This document shows positions 1 through 12,516 of a DNA stretch of 64,000 bases, in pieces. The notes beneath the pieces are model-generated. The model did not search any database. It had not been told where the DNA came from and worked only from the letters and a program-made list of their open reading frames with translations. Position 1 is the stretch's first letter. Every line of letters begins with the position of its first letter. Where the stretch lies: contig NC_134401.1 in the NCBI RefSeq assembly GCF_050003625.1, positions 70,598,537 through 70,662,536 of the forward strand. The letters are read 5' to 3'. Source of the DNA: Haematobia irritans. Lineage: Eukaryota; Arthropoda; Insecta; Diptera; Muscidae. The translations under genes were made by a program, and so were the position numbers.

Positions 1-200
1 CAAATTTTTTAATTCAAACAAAAATCAATCACAAAAATAATAGTATCAATTAACTTTTTAATTGGATCAATTAACTTGTTAATTGACCTTCAATTAATTT
101 TTTAATTGATACTATAATTTCTGTGATTGAAGACATTTCAATTAAAAATTAATTGGATCAATTAATTTCGTGATTGAATCAGAAAAAACTTTTTTGTGTG
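1..200 (-). mobile_element. TA-target MITE, CACA(C/G)AAAAAAA ends, partial
   Basis: This AT-rich sequence, built from inverted runs around AATTAATTTTTTAATTG, ends in TTTTTTGTGTG followed by TA. It belongs with the copies at 2820-3370, 5661-6148 and 39635-40196. It lies in the 5' LTR described next. The matching 3' LTR (TA at 2077-2078) has the same surrounding sequence without it, so that copy serves as the empty site. The left end lies outside the window. It has no coding capacity. Confidence 0.7.
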
Positions 201-456
201 TAGGATAGATAAGGTTTATGGCATAATAAAATGAAAACGCATTACATGTGTAGCCGTAGCTGATAACGCAGCAATATGGTGCACATGCATGGCCATAAAT
301 ATTATTATTAAGTTCATGTTCTTATCTTTACTTTTTAAGAATATTTAGATTGTAGCTAGTTTAAGATTTAGTATATAAGGTTGAATATTTTTTAGAAGAA
401 ATTAGTGATTTATAACCACTCAATCGTGTAAGAAGTTGTTATTTAATATCTTAACA
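201..456 (+). mobile_element. 5' LTR (3' part) of a short LTR retrotransposon
   Basis: The stretch from GGATAGATAAGG to about position 415 recurs at 2079-2227 and 3403-3459, giving a direct-repeat pair around a 1.6-kb internal region. The repeat ends in TTAACA at 456, immediately followed by a PBS-like sequence, as expected for an LTR ending in CA. The beginning of the LTR is cut off by the MITE at 1-200. That this is an LTR pair is inferred from the repeat layout plus the PBS. Confidence 0.6.
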
Positions 457-459
457 TTT

Positions 460-477
460 TGGTCCTTCGAACCGGAT
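460..477 (+). other. Primer-binding-site-like sequence
   Basis: TGGTCCTTCGAACCGGAT lies 3 bases after the LTR end. The complete BEL element at 11901-22177 has a similar sequence (TGGTCCATATCGAGCCAG, minus strand) at the same place, which suggests BEL/Pao affinity. The primer tRNA was not identified. Confidence 0.5.
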
Positions 478-711
478 CGAGTTTTCCCCCAACCGTGGTA
501 AGAGATTCGAACGGTAAAAATAAGCCTTTCGAACGGATCGGATGCAAAGTCTGCAGAGGGTTGCAGAAAGGGAATTTACTCCCTAAATTGGAAATCCTGC
601 ATACTTGTGTTCATTTGGGAAACCCGTTCTATGTGCAGATAAAATTAACTGTTCAACTGGTCTTTACTAAGGGGTAAAGAACGAAACAACTAGATTGCTA
701 GGAAGCGTCTA

Positions 712-1287
712 ATGATGGAGCATCAATCAGAAATGGACAAAAAAATGGTGATGAGATTCCAGTGGCAAGTGGAGATACTGGAAGACAGATTGTCTATGCT
801 TAAATATGAATTGGGCCATTATTCCAGACACTTGTTGAGAAGACAATATGGTCTGCAAAGGCAATTCACGAAATTGGGAGACCTAGCAGAAAGTTTGAGA
901 TATTTCGGTATGCATTCCGAAGAAGTGATTGACACTTTCGATCGCATAGAGGCACTATATGACTGTCTTAGTGCAAAAATCAGAAAGAGACTTAGTGCAC
1001 TACAGGCTAGAAGGATGGCTACAATAAGGCAGGACTCATGCTCCAATGGAAGGAGCTATGACACTGAACCTATCATTTGGGTCTATAGGAATAGATCCAA
1101 AGGGTCACCGGAGGAAGAACCAACACAAAGTGCGTTTAATGAAATTCCAATAGAAACGACAGTGATAGATCCGAAGAGTCATACTCGATTGGAAGGAGCC
1201 TTGATGTCAATCATACTATTTGGGTCTATAGGGACAGATCGAATGAGTCATCAGATGAAGAACACAGGCCTACAAAACAGAAGTTGA
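712..1287 (+). CDS. Unrecognised 191-aa ORF, gag-like position
   Basis: I do not recognise this protein. It sits where gag would be in the short LTR element, about 250 bp after the PBS. The first 110 residues are rich in K, R, E and L, and look helical (EILEDRLSMLKYELGHYSRH). After residue 115 the sequence becomes polar and acidic. A module coding for IWVYRNRS occurs at about 1069-1115 and again at about 1209-1255, but the second copy is read in another frame, so the ORF seems to have suffered an internal duplication plus frameshift near its end. A second open frame (about 1258-1807) overlaps the end and may be its continuation. There is no polymerase, protease or zinc knuckle, so the element would depend on proteins supplied by others. 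Confidence 0.4.
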   Translation: MMEHQSEMDKKMVMRFQWQVEILEDRLSMLKYELGHYSRHLLRRQYGLQRQFTKLGDLAESLRYFGMHSEEVIDTFDRIEALYDCLSAKIRKRLSALQARRMATIRQDSCSNGRSYDTEPIIWVYRNRSKGSPEEEPTQSAFNEIPIETTVIDPKSHTRLEGALMSIILFGSIGTDRMSHQMKNTGLQNRS

Positions 1288-1807
1288 TGGTACTGATGCC
1301 ACCACAACTGATGGTACTGCTGCTACGCTAGCCGAAAATGCAGCCGATGCTGAAGAGTCTGCACCAGTCTCAGCCGAAGGAAACGTGGAGGAACCACAAA
1401 AGATCGTCAAATCAACTGAGATTCTAAGAGAATCTCTTTATGTTTCTGTTTTCTCTTTACAGGAAGAAGATTTGGTCTCGGAGACTCAAAATGACATGGA
1501 GGCTGGAGAAGTTGAGAGAGGAGCTTCTGTTGCAGAAAGAGCAACATATCCAAGACATGGGCGCAAGGAGTATCCAGCAAAAAGGCAAGGTAGTCAATTA
1601 CCCACAACTAAAGGTAGTACGTACGATGAAGAAATTTCGTGGAATAGATCCAAGACAGGAAGAGTATCACTCACCGCCGGAGTGCAGCGAAGGGCAGAGT
1701 TGGTGCGTTTTACGGTAGCGATTATCTTCAAGGAACAGTTCGCTAACCATGTGTGCAGTTTGCTCAGCGAAGGAATAAACAGAAGGAAGATAATGCTGCT
1801 TTGGTGA
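1258..1807 (+). CDS. Second ORF of the short LTR element, unrecognised
   Basis: An open frame shifted by +1 from the preceding ORF. It starts after a stop near 1257 and encodes an acidic, Ala/Thr-rich linker (TDATTTDGTAATLAENAADA) followed by a Glu-rich segment. A polypyrimidine run ending in TTTACAG at 1462 looks like a 3' splice site, so part of this frame could be a separate exon. The acidic low-complexity composition suggests genuine coding sequence. No family is recognised. A frameshifted gag tail and an independent spliced exon are both possible. Confidence 0.3.
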
Positions 1808-2000
1808 AGCAAGAAGAAAGCCCCCAAAGAGCCAGACCGGTCACATGTTTGATGTTTTGTTGAGTTACGCTATAATAATTTTGCCTAAAGTATACTTAGT
1901 TTTTTACAAATTTTGTATTTGTATTGTTTGTATTGTTTAGAATAAGATCAATAGGTTCGATAGGTAATCATATTTGGCATGAATTCATATGTATTTGGCC

Positions 2001-2020
2001 TAACCTAACCTAACCTAACC
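2001..2020 (+). repeat. (TAACC)4 insertion with 12-bp target duplication
   Basis: Exactly four TAACC units are flanked on both sides by ATGTATTTGGCC (1989-2000 and 2021-2032). The flanking duplication marks an insertion event. The same pentamer forms the 3' tail of the LINEs and SINEs elsewhere in the window, so this looks like an insertion consisting of the tail alone. Confidence 0.8.
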
Positions 2021-2227
2021 ATGTATTTGGCCGCCCGCAGGATGTTTAGATCTCTAAACATGCATGTGCATGTATTTAGGATAGATAAGGTTTATGGCAT
2101 AATAAAATGAAAAGGCATTACATGTGTAGCCGTAGCTGATAACGCAGCAATGTGGTGCACATGCATGGCCATAAATATTTTTAAGGGGTTTATGTTCTTA
2201 TCTTTACTTTTTAAGAATATTTAGATT

Positions 2228-3400
2228 CCCAGCAAAAAAAGCGTAGCCAAAAAAGTAGTGAAAATGTTCTTTTTGGATCCGGAAGTGGCGCAAAATTGGC
2301 GCAGAAGCGATGATTTTAACATAGGCTTGTCATAGGACAGATGTCCACCATTTCAACAGCCGTTGCACTGAATTTGCATCACTTCTTAAGGTGTGATGCG
2401 AATCCAGTGATTCGGATGTGAATAAAGAAATTTTGTGATATTTTGACGAACACATAATATTTAAAATTGTTTATGATTTTTAATGCATTATAACGCTTGT
2501 CTGGAACGTTTGACATCAAATATTTTCAAAAATTCGCAATTTTTCTAGAAAGATTTTAGCATTTTTTTCGCCAAGATTTAAATAATTTGCCCTTTTTTAT
2601 TAATTTCTAATATTCGGCAAGATTTAAATAATTTGCCCTTTTTTATTAATTTCTAATATGTTTTTAACCCATTTGAAACAATAAAATTTTAAATTTCCCA
2701 TTAAAACTATGAAAACATACGAGTTATAAAAAATTTACTCAAACGATTTTCCTGTGCAGTTAAAATAAAGAACATCTTTGGGAGGACATTTTTGGAAGTG
2801 CTTCAAAAGTTGTGTCTTACACACAAAAAAATTTGTTAGTGATTCAATCACGAAATTAATTGATCCAATTAATTTTTTAATTGAAATGTCTTCAATCACG
2901 AAAATGTAGTATCAATCACAGTTTTAATTGCGCATAGAAAAAATTCTTGATAAAAAATTAGTTGATTTTATTAGCAAATTTCAATTAATTTTTTAAATGA
3001 TTCAATTAAAAATTTAATTAATGTTGATAGCAAAACTCAATTAATTTTGTTATTAAAAAAGGTAACTATTTTCAATTACTTTCTGAATTGGCTTAGAGTT
3101 TTTATTTCGATTATCAATTGATTGTTTGAAATACATTTTTAATTAAAAATTAAAAAAATGTTCATCGTTTTTTTTACTGACTTAATCTTCCGAATTTGAT
3201 TAAAAAGTTAATTTTATTAATTTAAATTTAATTTCAAATTTCAATCATTGACTTAATTACCTTAATGTTTCTATCTTGATTAAAAAGTTAATTGTATTAA
3301 TTAATTGGAAAATTTTTCAACCTCAATTAACATTTTAATTGGAAATATTTTGGTGATGTTTTTTTCTGTGTAAGAAGAGCTTCCAATTTGTTTTGCTGGG
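2228..3400 (+). mobile_element. CCCAGCAAAA-TIR DNA element carrying a nested MITE
   Basis: The ends are CCCAGCAAAA and TTTTGCTGGG, a 10-bp perfect terminal inverted repeat. The 5' LTR (AGATTGTAG) is the empty site, giving a 2-bp TT target duplication. The 1173-bp element is non-coding and includes a short internal duplication at about 2570-2655. The MITE at 2820-3370 makes up almost half of it. A second, incomplete copy in reverse orientation (5661-6335) carries the same MITE at the same TA. Superfamily not assigned. Confidence 0.75.
2820..3370 (+). mobile_element. TA-target MITE, 551 bp
   Basis: The ends are CACACAAAAAAA and TTTTTTTCTGTG, flanked by TA (2818-2819 and 3371-3372). It is very AT-rich with many inverted AATTAATT motifs and no ORF. 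The TA duplication and short TIR suggest Tc1/mariner-type mobilisation, which is an inference. Confidence 0.75.
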
Positions 3401-3460
3401 TTGTAGCTAGTTTAAGATTTAGTATATAAGGTTGAATATTTTTTAGAATAAATTAGTGAA

Positions 3461-5656
<2,196 letters not shown>

Positions 5657-5660
5657 TATA

Positions 5661-6328
5661 TACAATTACCTTTTTAATCAAGATAGAAACATTAAGTTAA
5701 TTAAGTCAATGATTGAAAATTTTAAAATTTGTAATTAAAAAATTAATTGATAAAATTAACTTTTTAATCAAATTCGGAAGATTAAGTCAGTAAAAAAACG
5801 ATGAACATTTTTTTAATTTTCAATTAAAAATGTATTTCAAACAATCAATTGATAATCGAAATAAAAACTCTAAGCCAATTCAGAAAGTAATTGAAAATAG
5901 TTACCTTTTTAATAACAAAATTAATTGAGTTTTGCTATCAACATTAATTAAATTTTTAATTGAATCAATTAAAAAATTAATTAAAATTTGCTAATAAAAT
6001 CAACTAATTTTTTAATCAAGAATTTTTTCTATGCGCAATTAAAAACTGTGATTGATACTATCATTTTCGTGATTGAAGACATTTCAATTAAAAAATTAAT
6101 TGGATCAATTAATTTCGTGATTGAATCACAAACAAATTTTTTTGTGTGTAAGACACAACTTTAAAAGCACTTCCAAAAATGTCCTCCCAAAGATGTTCTT
6201 TATTTTAACTGCACAGGAAAATCATTTGAGTAAATTTTTTATAACTCGTATGTTTTCATAGTTTTAATGGGAAATTTAAAATTTCAAATGGGTTAGAAAC
6301 ATATTAGAAATTAAATAAAAAGGGCAAA

Positions 6329-6335
<7 letters not shown>
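5661..6335 (-). mobile_element. Second copy of the CCCAGCA element with nested MITE (incomplete)
   Basis: 6149-6335 is the reverse complement of about 2625-2819. 5661-6148 is the same MITE as at 2820-3370, lacking about 65 bp of its far end where it meets the 785-bp TIR element. The outer part is replaced by the (TA)n tract at 6334. The MITE sits at the same TA in both copies, so the composite spread as one unit. Confidence 0.7.
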
Positions 6336-6585
<250 letters not shown>

Positions 6586-6925
6586 ACTACATGTCGCTAC
6601 TGAACCTGAACCTGTGCACCAGACGCACTGTGCACCAGACGCACTGTCAGCATTATGCACCTGTGGGAAAGCTATTTCACAACTTAATGTCTGCGTCGCT
6701 GCCAACAAGTGGAGGTTTGGAGACAACGAATGGACTTAGCACACAGCAGAGTTGTTCGGGAACGGTTACGGTTTGGTTCAGATTGTCACTCTAGTTGTTT
6801 AAATTTTATCAAATAAATTTTGTTCCTTTTTATTTTAATTAAATCCTAGTGTAATTAATTTTAATCGTCGGCAGTGGTAGCCGACTTGTTATTTTTTTAA
6901 AGTCCAAAGGACAAAATAATTTAAC
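6586..6925 (+). mobile_element. Errantivirus 5' LTR (5'-truncated)
   Basis: A segment around 6669-6712 (CACAACTTAATGTCTGCGTC) matches the 3' LTR at 23610-23640. The sequence ends in TTTAAC at 6925, directly before the PBS. A short direct repeat (GTGCACCAGACGCACT) lies at about 6614-6646. The LTR start is missing, replaced by (TA)n. Confidence 0.7.
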
Positions 6926-6943
6926 TGGCGCCCGAGCAGCAGG
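6926..6943 (+). other. Primer-binding site, tRNA-Lys-like
   Basis: TGGCGCCCGAGCAGCAGG directly follows the LTR. TGGCGCCCGA is the well-known tRNA-Lys type PBS start used by many retroviruses and gypsy-like elements. It fixes the provirus on the plus strand. Confidence 0.8.
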
Positions 6944-7010
6944 ATCCTCGCGAAGGTCCTTGCAAATAAATAATTGCAAATATTAAAAAAAAATTGGTGT
7001 AGTGAAAAGT

Positions 7011-7260
7011 GTTACAGTAAATAAAAGTGAACAACATAGTTTAATTAAATTAATTCTAATCTGAAATAAAAATAAAATTGAAAGTATAAAAAAGAAATGT
7101 TGGTAAATTGAGAAGTGTTACCGTAAATAAAAGTGAACAACATAGTTTAATTAAATTAATTCTAATCTGAAATAAAAATAAAATTGAAAGTATAAAAAAG
7201 AAATGTTGGTAAATTGAGAAGTGTTACAGTAAATAAAAGTGAACAACACAGTTGAAGTAA
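7011..7260 (+). repeat. 106-bp tandem repeat in the proviral leader
   Basis: Two full units (7011-7116, 7117-7222) and a partial third begin with GTTAC(A/C)GTAAATAAAAGTG. They are almost identical to each other. They lie between PBS and gag, where packaging or translation signals normally sit. Confidence 0.85.
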
Positions 7261-7512
7261 AATTACTTCTAATCAAAAGGGACATAAAAAAATTGAAAAT
7301 TTCTACTTAAAGTTGGCTTTAGTGAACATTTTGAATATAAAAATTCAATGTGTACAAAAGGTGGAAGGAAATAGTAAAAAGCCGCCTTCAAGAGAAAAAA
7401 AAGAGGAAAGTGGTTCCAGGAATACGAAACATTTTTTTTCCTTTTTCGCTATGCAATTTTGGCTTATTTGTATGTAAGTACTCTATATATTTTTATAAAT
7501 TATTGATACACC

Positions 7513-8690
7513 ATGGAAGAATTGCAAAGAAATGTGACTCAGATAACTGGTGCAGTGAATGCTCTTCTGGAGAAAATCACTGCACTAGAGAGAAAAGTAG
7601 CGCATTTGGATGCTTTGAATGCCGCAACAGCTGCGGCAGCAAATAGCGAACACTTAAGTACAATTCAGGAAGAGGTGGTACGGACTCCCGCTACCATCGA
7701 GGACATTAGGGAAATCAGTCGTCTTCCTGACTGCGTTAAAGAACTTCAGGTCTTCGATGGGAATCCAGTACAATATTTGTCCTGGGTCCATTCTGTTGAG
7801 ACCATTTTATCTGATTTTTCTGGGGTAAAAGATAAACCAATTTATGGAGCGATTCTTCAACACATTAGACAAAAAGTGAGGGGTGCAGCTGACTCTGCAC
7901 TCATTTCATACAATATTTTTGACAGTAATTGGTCCAGGATGAAAGAGTGCTTGTCCCTCCACTACGCGGACAAAAGGGACATCCGCACTCTAGAGCATCA
8001 GTTGCACCGCCTAAGTCAAAGAGGAATGAAAGTCGACGAATTCTACGCTAAGGTCAATCACCAATTTTCGTTAATCATAAACAAGATAAAAACCGAATCT
8101 TACTCGGAAGAGACTGTCGGGGTGCTTGTAGAAACTTACCGCAATAGAGCGTTAGATGTTTTCATTCGAGGTCTCAGTGGAGACATGTCACAAATGCTAC
8201 TCATACAACGCCCAAAGACTTTGCCTGAGGCATATTCGGCGTGTTTAGGGATTCAGAATGTTGACTTTAGAAATTCTTCAATTCACAACCCTTCAGTTAA
8301 TAATCGAGTTTCGATACCAATTAACTCTCTACCCAGTGCTACCTCTTATCAAGCCTCCACAATTGCCACCGAAACCGCATTGGCATTCTCAACACAATCG
8401 CCATCAGAATCTCGCAGATCATCGGCAACCACAGCGAGGAAATCACAACAATAATAATTTATCGTCGTATCCTCCTGTAGAGAAAATGGAGGTAGACCCT
8501 TCTGTGCAGACAAGGAACGTGAATTATATGAATAGACCCAATCCTTTTAAACGGGGTCTACGTCAGGAAATTATCCTCGCAAACAACAAAGGCTTTATCA
8601 TACTGTTGCAGAAGGGGAAGAGAGACAGGACATACGTGAAGATACTGACCAACAATCACCAAGAGACGAGAAACCTGAGGGTTTTTTAGA
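7513..8690 (+). pseudogene. gag: Errantivirus gag, frameshifted
   Basis: Structural polyprotein of a gypsy-like element. The open part is 7513-8454 (313 aa), starting MEELQRNVTQITGAVNALLEK, a predicted coiled coil. The central region is typical of errantivirus Gag (LQVFDGNPVQYLSWVHSVET, then helices to about residue 255). The reading then shifts: the C-terminal part, with MEVDPS and an Asn/Arg-rich tail, continues in another frame at about 8440-8689, and a further shift precedes protease. No CCHC knuckle is seen, as is common in errantiviruses. It cannot produce a full Gag as it stands. It follows the leader and precedes pol in normal retroviral order. Confidence 0.8.
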
Positions 8691-11010
8691 GTCCGGCCAT
8701 CTAGCGTACCATACATAGAGTATGTCTTATCGGATGGTCGGGTACTTGACTTCTTAATTGACACTGGCGCAAATAAGAATTACATCAAAGAAGAGATAGT
8801 CGAAAAAAGTATTCCTGTAACAAAAGTATTTGAAGTGGCATCTGTCGGGGGTATCGTGACTGTTAAGAACAAATCTCAATTAAAAATATTTAATAGCATC
8901 GGAAATGTAACAATGATTGACTTTTTCGTATTACCTAATTTAGGCAATTTTTCTGGTATTATTGGGGATGATACCTTGAGGGAAGTAGGAGCAATTATTG
9001 ACAGGAAAAATGATCTCCTTATAATAGGAGAATACAAAATCCCTCTCAAAGCGCGTGCCTCGTCAGATGTATTTTTGACTATAGGTGAGAATTTACCTCA
9101 TCGAGCTCACGACAAGATTAATTCTCTGTTGGTAAAATACTCCAAACTTTTCGAGCCACTTAGTGGTAATGAGCTGGTGGATACGAATATACGGGCAAAG
9201 ATAAAGACATCAATCTCTGAACCTGTCTATAGTAAGTGTCACCCGTACCCAACATGTATGAGAAATGAGGTAGAGAAACAGGTGAACGAATTGCTTGAGG
9301 GTGGAACAATACGTCCATCGAAAAGCCCATACAACTCCCCAATTTGGATTGTCCCAAAGAAATCGAAACCGAATGGGGAAAGACAATACCGTATGGTTAT
9401 TGACTATAAAAGACTAAATTCTGTGACAATAGCTGACACATACCCTATCCCCGACATTAATGCGACTCTCTGTAGCCTCGGCCAGGCTAATTATTTTACA
9501 ACAATAGATCTTACATTAGGTTTTCACCAAATACCAATGAAAGATCCTGATATCTCGAAGACAGCATTTTCGACTATGAACGGAAAATATGAATTTCTGC
9601 GACTTCCATTTGGTCTAAAAATGAGCAGGCGATCTTTCAAAGTATGATAGAGGACGTTTTGAAACAGTACATTGGTAAAATTTGTTATGTGTATATAGAC
9701 GATATAATTGTATTTGGTAAAACTATAGAAGAACATCTAGAAAATGTGGAAAAAGTGTTCTCGCGTCTAATGGACGCCAATCTTAAAGTGAATCTTGAAA
9801 AGACATGCTTCCTGGAAAGGGAAGTTGAATTCCTCGGTTATGTAATAACTCCCGAGGGTGTACGGGCCGATCCGAAAAAGATAGAGGCGATAAAGATGAT
9901 TTTGCCACCACAAAACCTTAAGGAATTAAAAAGCTTCCTTGGCATGACATCGTATTACAGAAAATTTATAAAAGATTATGCCAAGGTGGCGAAACCACTG
10001 ACAAATTTGACTAGGGGGATAATGCACAGATACGAGCTAATGCCTCGAAAAAAGTGAAAGTAGAATTAGATGAAGAGGCTTTACAAGCATTTAATGAATT
10101 GAAACGGCTATTAAGTTCTGCTGACGTTTTGGCGTTCCCTGATTTTGGGAAGCCTTTCAACCTGACAACGGATGTATCAGAATATGCAATTGGAGCGGTA
10201 CTTTCGCAGGGCTCTATTGGCGATGATAGACCTATTGCATACATTTCACGTTCTCTTAACAAGTCAGAGGAAAATTACGCCACCAATGAGAAATAGCTCT
10301 TGGCCATCGTTTAGGCGCTGGATAATTTACGATCGTACCTTTATGGCACGAAAAAGATAAGGATATATACTGACCATCAACCCTTAACTTTTTCATTGAG
10401 TAATCGAAATTATAACGCAAAACTTAAACGATGGAAAGCGCGTATAGAAGAGTACAACGTTGAATTGATTTACAAGCCAGGAAAAACGAATGTGGTCGCC
10501 GATGCACTCTCCCGTCTTAGAACGGAAGTGAACGCACTCACAGACTCCATAGTTGCCCAACCAGCATCCTCGATAAATGACCCAAACAATACATCTGAAA
10601 CGGACACAGCATCCGAAGTCACAATTCACTCAGCGGAACAGGATAGTTCCGATTTAATACCACACGTCGAGTGTCCGATAAACGTCTTTAGAAATCAGAT
10701 AATAATACGACATTGAACTAATTTTGAATGCAAAGAGGAACCCCACAGTGGATACAAACGATTTTTTATAACCATACCTGTTATAAATTGTGAAAATCTC
10801 GCAAGTGTTCTCAGAAGAATTTTGAATCCAAATGTTATAAATGGCATTAAAATCCCAGAAAATGTTATTTCTATTGTGAATAATGTCTATTTAAATAATT
10901 TTTTCAAGATACGAATGTAGAGGATGTGACTTTAGCAGATAGGGTGTTCGATATCATTGAAAAGGAACACAGGCGAGCCCATCGTAACGCTCGCGAAAAC
11001 TGAGAACAGA
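8690..11010 (+). pseudogene. pol: Errantivirus pol (protease-RT-RNase H), broken, integrase lost
   Basis: The protease active site LIDTGANKNYI lies at about 8755. RT follows, with IWIVPKKSKPNGERQYRMV at about 9340 and the catalytic YIDD box at about 9692. RNase H is recognisable by TDVSEYAIGAVLSQ (about 10168) and YTDHQPL (about 10369), ending near ADALSR at 10500. Breaks: a frameshift at about 9640, another at about 10050, and stops near 10294 and 10312. Beyond 10716 only a heavily damaged linker remains, up to EKEHRRAHRN (about 10960), the start of the integrase HHCC region. The integrase catalytic core is not found on either side of the BEL insertion. Dead as an enzyme source. Confidence 0.85.
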
Positions 11011-11099
11011 AACACAACTATTATCACAGAAAGTGGAAAAAAATTCCACAAATCAGATATAAAAAACATAATTAATTGAAAATAAAAATCGGAAAGCCT

Positions 11100-11900
11100 T
11101 CATGGCAAAACAAAAATTATGCAAAGAATCAAATGAAAAAACAAGCCTAAGTAAAAAGGCAACTAAAATTATATCATTGCAAAATACGTCACCATGACTC
11201 AAAAAACAATATTAATTACAATGACCCAAAGGGCATATAAAAGCCTAAATATAGAGGCAAAAAAACTTAAATTTACTCTTTACAAATTATAAAATTGCCT
11301 AACATAATTAAAAGGCAAACAATGCAAACTAAATTACAAAACGATATGAAAATACAATCACAATTTTATAATGGAAATTTTAGCGATTATGTGGTCAAGA
11401 GGTTAGATGTCTCATGCATAGATATCTAGCCCAAGCGGTCTGGGTTCAAATTGTTCAATATTTGTAGTCGACCCGTCGCATTGGTTCAATTCCAGTTCAC
11501 TCGGCGGTCCGAGGGGCGGCACTCGTCGTGGTTCAACTCCACCGGGAATCTATTGGCTTTAATTGACGGTGAAGGTACACATGCCATGAGTAGGCCTATG
11601 CTGGCTAATGTATACGGCTAAATGGACTAACATGAGCCTTCCTATGTCATCTGAGTTCACGCCTGCATTCCAAGAATAGTCGCTAAAATAATATTTACTG
11701 ATCAAAATACCCAATGAGGTAAAACATATAACGCCCAAAAGAGGCATACAAAACCAAATAACTGCCTAAAATGGCATACAAGAAAACGAACATAATGCCC
11801 AAAGAGTGGCACAAAACAGAAAATAAATCATATAACGCCCCAAAGAGGCGCAAAAAAAATAAGAAATAAAATAATTGCTGAATAAGGCATACAAGATATC
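11100..11900 (+). repeat. Mini-hairpin-rich stretch with B-box-like sites
   Basis: No gene is seen. The stretch holds a series of small inverted motifs of the form GCC(C/T)AA...GGC, for example at 11143-11158, 11243-11258, 11295-11314, 11763-11776 and 11845-11856. Three sequences close to the pol III B box occur at 11443-11453, 11483-11493 (GGTTCAATTCC) and 11530-11540 (GGTTCAACTCC), with an A-box-like TGGTCAAGAGG near 11391. It lies in the provirus between the pol remnant and the BEL insertion. Confidence 0.4.
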
Positions 11901-12379
11901 TGTTTGGATGAAACAGGTTACTGGTGGAGTCAGCGGGGATAAGCTGGAGTCACTGATACCTGCACAAAATGGATAGAGAAAACATTGATCTCTCATGAGC
12001 CGAAAGTAAACCACCGTATGATTTTCTATAAATTCAATGGAATTGTCGCTCACAGAATAGTTGATCAAATATGGAATTAGAAGAAGACACAGAAAAATAA
12101 AACACCGGAATTAATTAGTGGACTGTATTGATGGATTTTATTTCTGTGAAATAATTCTTACCAATAGGTATGGAAGCTTGCAGTAATCGCTACGTAAGTA
12201 AAAGAACTGAAGGAAGTAAAGTTCTTCAAAATGGCCTAGTGCTAAGGTGGATAAAAATTTATTTTATTAAGTATCTGATTACTTAGTTGTCGATATTACA
12301 CCGTAGACTGAATGAAAGTTAGAGATTTATTAACTACGTTGGGAATTCATAAAATAGGGTTTTCGTTTCAACGTAAACA
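11901..12379 (-). repeat. BEL 3' LTR
   Basis: 479 bp, identical in length to its partner and with only a few differences. On the minus strand it starts TGTTTACGTT and ends ATCCAAACA, i.e. TG...CA. Confidence 0.92.
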
Positions 12380-12394
12380 TTCTGCCCACCTTGC
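12380..12394 (-). other. BEL polypurine tract
   Basis: On the minus strand the purine-rich AAGGTGGGCAGAA lies directly before the 3' LTR, the position where plus-strand DNA synthesis is primed. Confidence 0.6.
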
Positions 12395-12516
12395 AGTATG
12401 ACTGTAAAAAATAGTAATATAAGGTTTATGCATAACTAAAAATAAGTATTTCATTTCATCATTTCATTATTTATACTAAACTAAATAGGTTTAGATTCAG
12501 TTTCAAATTCGAACTA

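Larger units (their letters stand above)
2043..3459 (+). mobile_element. 3' LTR of the short LTR element, split by an insertion
   Basis: The LTR starts with TGTTTAGATC at 2043 after a C/G-rich stretch. Its LTR sequence is 2043-2227 and 3403-3459. The section 2228-3400 is a foreign element flanked by TT. Similarity to the 5' LTR stops at about 3459, so the end of this LTR is lost. Confidence 0.55.

Noticed and set aside
819..1046. Minus-strand 75-codon ORF and the 66-77-codon frames at 1407-1827
   Set aside because: They lie opposite or inside the longer plus-strand frames of the short LTR element and have no features of their own.
2001..2020. Genuine telomere or fusion point
   Set aside because: Only four units, flanked by a 12-bp target duplication. 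This is an insertion, not a chromosome end.
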